Source: Dimargaris cristalligena (lineage: Eukaryota; Kickxellomycota; Dimargaritomycetes; Dimargaritales; Dimargaritaceae). From it: DNA of 16,324 nucleotides. Location: assembly GCA_027576995.1 (NCBI GenBank), contig JANBQC010000615.1:1-16324 (forward strand), read 5' to 3'. Position 1 is the stretch's first letter. Each line of letters begins with the position of its first letter. Below are positions 8,611 through 16,324 of this stretch, in pieces. Both the position numbers and the translations under genes were made by a program. Under the pieces are notes generated by a model. The model made no database searches, was not told the DNA's origin, and worked only from the letters and a program-made list of their open reading frames with translations.

Positions 8611-11119
8611 ATGCCCGTTTTATCGAAAGCCCTTAGTGGGTCCCTTATGGGTCGTGCCTCGTCCGTCGGTCTCCGCCCCTTCAGCCGCGTCCAACGTGAG
8701 TAATTTTTTTATTTAACGCCACCCTGATACTGCTGAAGGTGTCCGACTCGAGTCTTTAACAGATTTTCCTGCGTCTCATTGTCCTGACATTAACAACAGC
8801 CGTTTCTGGTAAATTTTGACCCATTCCCATACCCCCGCTTCTTTATTATTATTATTATTACGGGTTTTTGCTGTGGCGGAACCCCGTCTTGTAGCTGCTG
8901 GTCTCACCTTTGTCCACACCAGATACCCACCCGTTGGCATTTGGGTGGTCCCGCCCCAGGTTCTGATTCGCTCATTCGCCTACTCCACCCCACGGGCCGA
9001 TCAGCAGCGCTCCACCGAGGCCACCTCAACCCCGTCCCCGAATCGCCTCGATCCCAGACCGATTGTCTTTGCCAAGGATACCTCCGCCGCGAGCCAAACG
9101 CCCACTGCCAACCCAACCCCAACCACCGATGCGTCTTCGAAGCCAACCTCCTCCGGTGAAGACCTCTCCAAAATTGTGTCGGCCCCGGTGGTTCCCGTCA
9201 CTTCCCCTCCTAAGCCGACCGTGGTGCCTCCCACGGCTAAGAAACCCATCATGCAACGCATCAAGGATGAACTCCACCACCTGTGGGATGGCACTAAACT
9301 CTTGGCTCTGGAAACCCGCATTTCCACCAAGCTGGTCGCCCGCATGATCAAAGGCAACACTCTGACCCGCCGTGAACAGCGTCAGGTAAGTGCCTAACCG
9401 GTAAAAGAATACGACGAGCCACTTTAAAGCATAGGCCTGTGCTGAGCGTCGGAAATTTGCCCGCTTTATGCCCATCCTCTACATATGCGGTTAGTTCAAA
9501 GCCCTGCACTTTTTCTACATGTCGTATGCATTACCTGCAAACCCCTGACTAATCGACATCGTCTCTCTTATCCCGATGCTGCCCACCTACAGCTGAGCCG
9601 TACGTCCAAGGACTTGCTTCGGCTCATCCCGTTCAGTTTCTTCATCATCGTACCCTTCATGGAACTGCTGCTGCCCGTTGCCTTGTGGCTCTTCCCCAAT
9701 ATGCTTCCCAGCACCTTTCAGACCAAAAAGACCCAAGAGGACAATCGTCGCAAGCTTTTGAAAGTGCGCATGGAAGTGAGCAAATTTTTGCGAGAAACGA
9801 TGGCCGAAAGTGCCAAGGCCCGCACGCCTGCCGAGAATGAAGTCGACGAATTAGTCGAACTTTTCCATAAGGTAAGGCGGTTCACCCCAGGATATGCCAT
9901 TCCATCCAATGACCTACTGGTTTGGCTTTTGCCCAATGCAAACGAGAATATCAATAGAGATGCTGCTGTCTTTCGGAGCGCACCGTATATACGGTGTATC
10001 GTTTTCCCACTGTTACCCTGTCAAGCACCCTTGTTACTGACATGGTCTTTAACTCACTATTACCAACATACCAAATTGGTGTACCTGAATATCCTCATCA
10101 CCAGATCCGTTCGACCGGTGAGCTTGCCGCAACCGAAGATCTGCTCAAAGTGGCCCGCACCTTCGAGGAGGATTTCACCCTGGAAAATCTGTCCCGCCCA
10201 CAACTGGTTAGCATTTGCCGGTACATGAACTTGGGGATCTACGGTTTGGATAATATGCTGCGGAACCGCATTCGAAGCCAGATGAAATTCATCCGGGCCG
10301 ACGACCGCATGATCAACTCGGAAGGAGTGGATACCATGACGATTCCCGAACTCCAAACGGCCTGTTCGAGCCGCGGCATGCGGGCCCTTGGGGTATCACC
10401 CGCCCGATTACGTAGCGAGTTGAAACAATGGCTCGATCTGCACTTGAACCACAAGGTCCCCATGACTATCCTGATTTTGATGCGGGCCTTTGCTATTTCT
10501 AGCAGCGAGTCGGCTACTCTTTCTCCCGACGTGCTTCAAGCCACTTTGTCGTCGCTGCCCGATAACCTGGTAAGTTTTATAGTCCCATTGAAACTGTACT
10601 GTGGCTTTGGCTAATCATAGCAGACCCTAAAAAGAGCATATAATGCCGAATGTCTATAGTGGGGCACGCTATACGCTGGGTTGACCAATCATGCATGTAT
10701 CTATATTTCGGATGTGCACATATCCATATTCCTCATTTATGGCAACTTCCTATATGTTCTATACATAGTTGAGCGAGGCGGAACTGAAGGTTTCCGAAGC
10801 TCACGGCAAGGCCACCAACAAACAGAAGCTGGCCGTTTTGGAACAACAGGAAGACCTGATCGAAGACGAATTGGCCCAAGAACAGGTAAGTCGCATTGGG
10901 AGTCGCCGATTCGGTGAAACGGCATATTATGCTCATTTTCTAGCTCGATATAATGGGCACCCCCTATTTGAGTGTATTGTGCTATTAAAAGTCCCGACTA
11001 ACTGAAACGCACGTTTCGTGATCTAATGCTGCCTCACAAACTCCCCGAATTAGCGCGACGAGGAAAATCGAAACAAGTCCAAAAAAAGCACTTCCTCGGG
11101 CGAGCGACCTCAGGAGTAG
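8611..11119 (+). CDS. LETM1: LETM1/Mdm38-family mitochondrial inner-membrane protein
   Basis: LETM1 family (Mdm38 in yeast), an inner-membrane protein needed for mitochondrial K+/H+ exchange and linked to mitoribosomes and respiratory-chain assembly. Six exons: 8611-8695, 8895-9385, 9593-9871, 10105-10569, 10769-10885, 11054-11119. They total 1503 nt, 500 aa; introns of 199, 207, 233, 199 and 168 nt, the first in phase 1 and the rest in phase 0. The N-terminus from ATG 8611 has Lys and Arg but no acids in its first 28 residues, a typical presequence, and RSFAYST follows near residue 54. A Pro/Thr/Ser linker leads to the LETM1 domain from about residue 145. The single membrane helix at about 203-225 contains IIVPFMELLLPV, followed by LFPNMLPSTF. 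The ribosome-binding-like part includes SRGMRALGVSPARL. The C-terminus is charged and coiled-coil-like, with no EF-hand seen. The first intron's acceptor (8894) is the least certain junction. Confidence 0.92.
8843..8860 (+). repeat. TTA microsatellite, six units, in LETM1 intron 1
   Basis: Six perfect TTA units in the first LETM1 intron, about 35 nt before the chosen acceptor. Probably neutral, but likely to vary in length between strains. Confidence 0.85.
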
Positions 11120-11462
11120 ATTTTGATTTCATATCAGTACCACCGTTTTTGTTTCGTAGATACATATTTCTATGTGGGCGCCGATTGCCCCAATCGAGTG
11201 CTTTTCCGTGCTTCCCTCTCCACTATTCTTCTTTATTATTTGCATTCCGGCCGGTATGGCTAAATGTATCATTTATTTTCACCATGAACAGCGGCTCATT
11301 TTCTCAATATCATTTCGTTGCCCTGGGTTCACTAGTGCGGGGCCCTATTGTCCTATTAAATATAGGCAACCCATGCTTATTTCACACCTGTCCGGTCTGT
11401 TTTTCATTTTTATCTATGCTATATTAGAACCCTTTACTTGGCCATTCCAGCCTGCTCTTATT

Positions 11463-11468
11463 TTTATT
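11463..11468 (-). terminator. AATAAA polyadenylation signal, minus strand
   Basis: TTTATT on the plus strand reads AATAAA on the minus strand, about 75 nt past the stop of the 87-aa gene. Good position, but it sits in a T-rich run where the motif arises easily. Confidence 0.35.
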
Positions 11469-11489
11469 TTTGGTGTTTGCTGATTTGAA

Positions 11490-11495
11490 AATAAA
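11490..11495 (+). terminator. AATAAA polyadenylation signal for LETM1
   Basis: Canonical AATAAA about 370 nt after the LETM1 stop. It lies to the right of the opposing minus-strand signal at 11463-11468, so if both are used the two mature transcripts overlap tail to tail. Confidence 0.35.
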
Positions 11496-11542
11496 CACAT
11501 GGATTTAAATACATACGTATTGTTGAACGGTTAATGTATGGT

Positions 11543-11806
11543 TTATAGGCCATTTTCATCGATGTGCTTATCTAATAATAAGGAGTAAGCGCCCATTAAT
11601 GGCGAATGTATGTGTAATGCCAAAGTTTTGAGGGGCTCCGCTGGCTCGCCCTTGGGAGTGTCAGCAGATGGAGGAGTCTCCGGTTTGCTTTCACTGGACG
11701 GTTTGCCATACTTGGTCATGTAGTGCGGAGTGTTGGGCTTGATCGGTTTCGAGGGGGTTGAGACCGAGGTGGCTTTCGGGAAGTTGCTGATGGATGTTTC
11801 TTCCAT
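11543..11806 (-). CDS. Hypothetical Ser/Pro/Thr/Lys-rich protein, 87 aa
   Basis: An 87-residue frame from ATG at 11806 (A at -3, G at +4) to TAA at 11543-11545. Residues 1-58 are rich in Ser, Pro, Thr and Lys and probably disordered, including PSKPIKPNTP and SADTPKGEPAEP. The last 30 residues could form a helix, containing SPLMGAYSLLLDKHIDENGL. There is no signal peptide or membrane segment. Codon use in the first two thirds is GC-rich, like the core genes; the last third is more AT-rich. Another ATG 35 nt upstream (11841) reads a different, Arg-rich frame across the start. No family is recognised. It faces LETM1 tail to tail. Coding potential is likely but the function is unknown; an unseen upstream exon is possible. 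Confidence 0.5.
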   Translation of the reverse strand: MEETSISNFPKATSVSTPSKPIKPNTPHYMTKYGKPSSESKPETPPSADTPKGEPAEPLKTLALHIHSPLMGAYSLLLDKHIDENGL

Positions 11807-11841
11807 TGTGTCGTACGCCGTCGTCTCGCGTGTCGTCGCAT

Positions 11842-13050
11842 TGTCAGATGATAAAAAAATAGGTATTAAAAATTTGGTACTAGAGATACCAAAATCGAAT
11901 GGAGAAATAGAACAAATAAAAGGAATAAGAGCAGAAATAATAAAATAGAACTGTTATAAAGAAATCGTCGGGGTCGTCAGTTAATACTAGTGAAGTTAAA
12001 ACTAGATATTTATTCTGAATAATAAAAACTTATCTCAAAAATAACTTATCCCTAAAAACGGGGGGACGCTGCTGGAATATATATACTAATTTGACTAAAC
12101 TAAATGACTATACCTAATGATAACTATGATGATTTTAGGTCATAAAAACCTGCAATAGGGAAAAAACTGACTTAATAACTAAGCTACGGTCATGGATATG
12201 TAAATGGAAGTGAATAATGGATAATTGGAAGGTTGGAAGACCTGTAAAGGTGTGGTCTTCCCAAGCCTTCTTCATGTCGGATATTAATATAACTGATATA
12301 AATAATTCATGCTAAAAGGTTATATGGTGTAATTCCAAGAAGGAACCCACTGGATGGGTAGTTATTCCCAGGCCACCGCTCATAATAGGATAATCAAAAA
12401 TAATACAAGTAGAAATATGAAGCAACTAATTGTTATAACTAGTTAATTTGAGCTACAAGAATAACCAGCCATATAAGTAAAAAAACCCATACTAACAAAT
12501 GGGTAAAATTAATATTTAATATTATCAGAATATATACCCATTATCCTACTGTGTTTTATTCCCCATATTACCTAGTTACTGATTTGTATTTATTAGTTGT
12601 CGTCATTCTTCTCCTACCCCTTGAGTTTAGATATAACCCCAACTATTCCCCCACAGCTTGCTCTTTAGTTTGCAACTCCTCTTTTGTTTTCCCTTTTTGA
12701 TATCTAGTTTAATAAACCTATTTTCCATCCTTCAAACTCCTGTCCATCTTGTGGTACCTGGTCTTACTTATAGCCCATCATAATACTAATCGTCATGGGT
12801 TAAAATCACCATCATTTTCAATGGCCTATAACTTCGTCAATAGTTAATGGAAATAAAAATAAAATAATAAATTAGAAAGCTGAAGAAAAGGATAATCAGC
12901 TCATATAAAAAAAACATTTCTGGACCCAGGCCGTTCACATAGAATGAACTTATTAAATATCCGGGGACCTCAAACTCATCCATAGCATGGTTACTTCTTG
13001 GATTGGTGATCAGTGTCAATGCTTATGCGGCCTCAGCCTAGCTGCCCACG
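11842..13050. other. AT-rich intergenic DNA with some CpG
   Basis: About 1.2 kb upstream of the 87-aa gene. AT-rich, with scattered CpGs, so less eroded than the neighbouring block. It contains a long imperfect inverted repeat at 12228-12270 and short frames only. A 48-codon minus-strand frame from ATG 12983 has a plausible N-terminal half but ends in a run of Phe/Ile codons from AT-rich DNA. No gene is supported. Confidence 0.4.
12228..12270. repeat. Inverted repeat (foldback) with 15/17-nt arms
   Basis: The arm at 12228-12242 and the arm at 12254-12270 are reverse complements except for two single-base gaps, around an 11-base loop. The innermost 8 bp (GGAAGACC/GGTCTTCC) pair perfectly. It could be a small foldback element or a hairpin in a transcript. 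No gene ends nearby, so a terminator role is unlikely. Confidence 0.6.
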
Positions 13051-13328
13051 GCAGCACATCAGAAAACCATTATATACATAAGACACCTGTTCCCCCCACT
13101 ATTGAACACATAGCACAAGCTGTAATTAAAACCATACACACCACTTGTTTGTTTAATATGCATATTCATTGTATTATACTCTCTCCTCCACAGCTCTCTA
13201 CTTGTTCTTGTCCTAACATATACCACTCTCATTTGCCCCTGACATCACAGTGGTTTATCCAAGTGCCTTTCTATTAATTCCTTTGCCCAACCACATTCAT
13301 TAGTACATACCAGCTTCACTCTGCAGTG

Positions 13329-13478
13329 ATGCTGAGTATCAAACAATATATTTTTCTAATTTGGGGTGCAATTAGTAGCCCCAACTATACTATAGGGAGA
13401 GACTATGTCCCCTATGATCCTTTTGCCAAGCTGTCAAAGGCAGACGAAGGCCAAACAACAGTCCCCACTACCCAATAA
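13329..13478 (+). CDS. Doubtful 49-aa ORF with signal-peptide-like start
   Basis: From ATG 13329 to TAA 13476-13478. It begins MLSIKQYIFLIWGAISS, resembling a short signal peptide, and continues with a charged, balanced stretch that includes DYVPYDPFAKLSKADEGQ. It contains one of only two CpGs in the surrounding 2.7 kb. The base at -3 is G. There is no cysteine and no similarity to a known family. AT-rich DNA readily yields hydrophobic starts, so chance is a serious alternative. Confidence 0.2.
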   Translation: MLSIKQYIFLIWGAISSPNYTIGRDYVPYDPFAKLSKADEGQTTVPTTQ

Positions 13479-13719
13479 TTGTTTATTAGGTGGCATTTAT
13501 CAGTGTGGGTCCATATTCACCATGTAGTTTTTAAATACCTATATATTTAAATGTTGGCAAAAACTAGAGGCAGTTGACACATGCATTTATAGGGAGGTTT
13601 ATGAGATAATCTCATGGTCAATACAGGACAACAGACACCAAATTTAAGATAGTACAGGGTTAGAAAATACTACTAATCTAATTCATACTGCAATTGTCAA
13701 TAATAATGATAAAGACATC

Positions 13720-13842
13720 ATGGCTGCATATATAAAGCAGAGTCTGTGGAATATCTCACTGCTGGTATTCATTATCATTTTTCTAGGAAGCCAGTACAGC
13801 AGTTCCAACTTTAGTCATGCTACTTTTTACTCCATCATTTAG
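13720..13842 (+). CDS. Doubtful 40-aa ORF with hydrophobic start
   Basis: From ATG 13720 to TAG 13840-13842. A polar start with IKQ is followed by a hydrophobic core (ISLLVFIIIFLG) and a Ser-rich end, so it reads like a signal peptide with a very short remainder. It lies 240 bp after the 13329-13478 frame on the same strand. The strong bias to Ile, Phe and Leu is what AT-rich DNA gives by chance, and the frame is short. Confidence 0.12.
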   Translation: MAAYIKQSLWNISLLVFIIIFLGSQYSSSNFSHATFYSII

Positions 13843-15046
13843 CATGATACATTAACTCGCCCCCAAAAGCCAGTTAGGTTCTTATCTATTATGATTTTAC
13901 ACTCAACAAATATATTTTAAATATTTACTATATTACCTTTAGTGTTAAATGTTTTTCCTCTAGCTAATAAAACCTGGATATTTGAATGGTAAATTCAATT
14001 ATACTTGATCCATGATCAAACTATGGCCTCCAATCAACAATTTCATGGTCAGTACCAGTGTAGGCTGCCTGGATTAAAAAGTACATGTCTTTTTCTCATA
14101 ATAAAATCTAACAGGCATTGGAAATGGCTATATACTTCACTAGACATTTATAATAACATATACATTGGGTATATAATTTACATCCAAAATTACATTAATA
14201 CCAGTAATATTTCTTCAAAAAAGTATTGACATGCATTCACTAAAACACTTAAATTATTACTGGTGACAGCCTCAACCAGTGGCCAAATACTTCACTTAGG
14301 ATTCTCCATAGTTTATAATTGGGAAGAACCAGTAATGGCTTAACCATGGCCCAATAGATATGCAGTATTAACACTTGTAATCCTTTTATTATCTATATGT
14401 AAAATAATTGGGATTTCTATAGTATTCAAATTTACATATGGAATATACTGAGATCTTATAAAAGAAAAATAATTATCATATATTTATTAAAGTTTATATT
14501 CTGAAATAATTTATTTTATAATACAATATTATGCTTATTGGACCATCTAATCCACCTTAATCTGGCCAACTTAGATATCTGACCATATTAGGCCTTATAG
14601 CACCATATTAGCTTTCCCATAGTCACACCTAGTACCATGGGATCATTACTTATCATATAACCCTTCCTCTTCTGGACTCCACCTTATTATACTAATTACT
14701 CAAGTACTAATCTATAGACTCTTCTAGTTACCATTAGAGACTTCTGGATACTGGTGACTATCCAGTTAGCCCATCTAGCTATACCTTAGTCTTGGTAGTA
14801 TCCTTTCCTTGGGACCTCCCTCTGGAGCTATCCCCATATATATATAACTGGGCCCCATTGGGACTAGTTAGAACCCTCAGCTTATTCTTACCCCTCATTT
14901 ATCCAATAAACCCTATATATACTCACCCCCTTATACTTACTAGTAAGTGTATCTACTGTATATCCCTTGCATTTACCTACCTCTAGCCTTTATTAGTTAG
15001 TATTATACCTATACCTAATACTAGTGAAATGTTTAACTAAGCCTAA

Positions 15047-15115
15047 GCTCCACCTACCATTAGAAGCCTACCCTCAGTACTCTTGATGAACTAATAGTGG
15101 TGAACTTAGGTAATA
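15047..15115. repeat. Second copy of the window-edge repeat, CpG-stripped
   Basis: Aligns to 9-77 without gaps with 17 differences. Twelve of these are C to T or G to A going from the left copy to this one, and all five CpGs of the left copy are gone here. The stem possible in the left copy is broken. The copy sits at the right-hand edge of a C-rich, CpG-free stretch that may be the rest of the element. Confidence 0.6.
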
Positions 15116-15810
15116 CCTTTAGACAAAATATGTAAAAGGTACTGTTTTGTACCTCATATGACCCATACTGTTATTAAATAATATTTAAGAATTCCTTCTG
15201 TTGAAAAATAGGTCCCAGTGGGTCTATTGTTCTTGTCAGTTTCTGAACAATTACAATAGTTTATTTACTTATCCTTTATCCTTTCATTCTTACCACATAT
15301 GATACCCCTGCTGACTATGCTATTTAATAAAACTAACAACATAGAGGCACTTGCCATCTTCTAGCTGCCTTCTTCCCTTTTATGAAAGTGTATTGGTATA
15401 TTGTTAGCATTTCCAATATCAAGCATCCCAATACTATATATCCAAGGTACTATTACAATATTTAAATTTACTGAGTTTCATTGGGGGGCCTTATTGAACT
15501 TACTAAGATTCAAAAGAGTAGGGTGAGAAAACCTCAGATATTTTAAGGAAATTGAAATATAAAACATTTAAGTTGGGTAAAGGGCTAGCAGGCCAAGATG
15601 ATTAGCTGGTATATATTTTTTATATAATAAATAAAAGAAGCAGGTAGATTCTGAGGCAAAAAATCCCTTATTGACAACACCAAGCAATATAAAAGTATTC
15701 AAGGTGTGTCAGTGATAGTATGGTATTTTAAATATTTAATTGAGATTGACACAATGTTGGAAATGTACTGCCATCAACCAGACAGGGTAAGTCGAACAAT
15801 TGCCACTGGA

Positions 15811-16035
15811 TTAAATTGTATTAGTATTCTTATTCTTATTCCCTTGGAGCTTGTCAATTACAACTCTGGTTACTTTGTAACCAACATAACCACCACCCAC
15901 CTTTGCAGCAAAAGAGTGGAATCCACACTTGGCTAGTTGAGGTGAATGGACTGCGACAGGGGCCAGTGGGTGGGTCTGAGTGACAGTAGCCAGAATAAAA
16001 ATGAGGGTGAGGGCAGCGGTGGACTGGAACTTTAT
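15811..16035 (-). pseudogene. Small secreted-protein frame, ATA in place of the start ATG
   Basis: A 75-codon open frame running from 16035 to TAA at 15811-15813. It encodes a clear signal-peptide pattern: KFQSTAALTLIFILATV directly after the first codon, then a mature part with LAKC at 34-37, a Gly-rich GGGYVGY stretch and a basic, Asn/Lys-rich end. The first codon is ATA. A single G-to-A change from ATG would explain it, since a start followed by Lys is common in secreted proteins. No in-frame ATG exists upstream before the pyrimidine-rich leader, and a TATA box stands 140 nt upstream. The plan matches the 781-960 gene (signal peptide, one cysteine in LAKC). Alternatives are a sequencing error, non-ATG initiation, or an upstream exon spliced at TTCCAG just inside the frame. 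Confidence 0.5.
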
Positions 16036-16324
16036 GGTCGGAAAATTGGTTAAAATTGGGCAGTGGGAGTGGGTTGAAGAAATCGGTGGTTGTGGAGGGG
16101 GGGAAGCATGTAATTGTCAGATCAATAAACTGTGAATGGGTAATTGATAGTTGAAGAGAGGGTGGCCCATGCCATATTTATAGCCGAGGGGTTTACTGCT
16201 GTTTCCCTTATCACCAAGTCATACCAATGGATGTTACTGTTGATGTGACCTGTAAAGAACTGAAATCAAATCCTTGAAAACTGAACTTTATTTGAAAAGA
16301 TAGATAATAAAAGGGAAAGGTGAT
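16036..16324 (-). promoter_or_regulatory. Leader and TATA-type promoter of the 15811-16035 frame
   Basis: On the minus strand TATAAATA is at 16182-16175, 140 nt before the ATA codon, followed by a C-rich leader with CCCTCC, CCACAACC and CCCACTCCC runs. CpGs are present again here, unlike the block to the left. The leader style resembles that of the left secreted-protein gene, but no long identity was found. Confidence 0.4.

Larger units (their letters stand above)
11120..11542. other. Convergent 3' region between LETM1 and the 87-aa gene
   Basis: Holds the 3' untranslated regions of two facing genes. It is T-rich on the plus strand. A 103-codon frame from ATG 11172 is hydrophobic merely because the DNA is T-rich, and is judged a chance frame. 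Candidate polyadenylation signals exist for both strands and are listed separately. Confidence 0.5.
13051..15792. other. CpG-depleted AT-rich block, probably decayed repeats
   Basis: By eye only two CpGs occur in this 2.74-kb block, at 13445 and 13858; 13860-15792 has none. CpA, TpG, CCNGG-like and GGCC contexts are present, so the loss is specific to CpG rather than a simple lack of C and G. From about 14540 to 15060 the plus strand is strongly C-rich over G. The block includes the repeat copy at 15047-15115. No transposase or polymerase motif was recognised, and no tRNA. Methylated, deaminated mobile-element remnants are the best reading. CpGs reappear just before the secreted-protein frame at 15811. 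Confidence 0.65.

Noticed and set aside
8414..8716. 100-codon ORF upstream of LETM1
   Set aside because: It overlaps the true LETM1 start out of frame and ends inside intron 1; the composition reflects a pyrimidine-rich leader.
11172..11483. 103-codon hydrophobic ORF after LETM1
   Set aside because: T-rich 3' untranslated DNA gives Phe, Ile and Leu codons by chance; no domain, and no separate promoter is apparent.
14023..14229. Plus-strand ORF starting MASNQQFHGQ
   Set aside because: Lies in CpG-free AT-rich DNA and ends in repeated Ile/Tyr/Asn codons, as expected by chance.
14935..14948. 14-bp perfect palindrome ACTTACTAGTAAGT
   Set aside because: About one such palindrome is expected by chance in a window of this size.
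15754..15787. Short plus-strand ATG frame ending in a GTAAGT donor
   Set aside because: Only 11 codons, with no following exon and antisense to the downstream region of the secreted-protein frame.
1..16324. CRISPR arrays, bacterial operons or phage genes
   Set aside because: No spaced direct-repeat array was seen; the genes are intron-bearing and eukaryotic.

Overview
The window looks like a nuclear chromosome segment from a fungus. It has spliceosomal introns of 161-233 nt with GTAAGT/GTGAGT-type donors, GC-rich exons in AT-rich surroundings, and two conserved eukaryotic genes. The large spaces and heavily mutated repeats would suit an early-diverging (zygomycete-grade) fungus, but the sequence alone does not fix the lineage.

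Layout: 1-77 is the end of a repeat cut by the window edge. A small secreted-protein gene lies at 781-960 on the minus strand with a TATA box behind it. About 3 kb without a convincing gene follows. The core is a head-to-head pair. A very large CDC16/APC6 homologue (minus, 8190-4175, one intron, 1284 aa) and a LETM1/Mdm38 homologue (plus, 8611-11119, six exons, 500 aa) share a 420-bp promoter region. LETM1 converges on a short gene of unknown function (minus, 11806-11543). Beyond that are about 4 kb of AT-rich sequence, the last 2.7 kb of which has almost lost the CpG dinucleotide. The right edge carries a second small secreted-protein reading frame (minus, 16035-15811), similar in plan to the left one but with ATA where ATG is expected.

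The two core genes are housekeeping: one builds the anaphase-promoting complex, the other acts in the mitochondrial inner membrane. No shared pathway is evident beyond their promoter. The edges tell a different story. They hold secreted-protein genes next to copies of one repeat, and every CpG of the left copy is mutated in the right copy. This points to methylation-driven decay of repeats in a fast-evolving compartment. Gene models were assembled by hand from reading frame, splice consensus and family knowledge; no search or alignment program was run.
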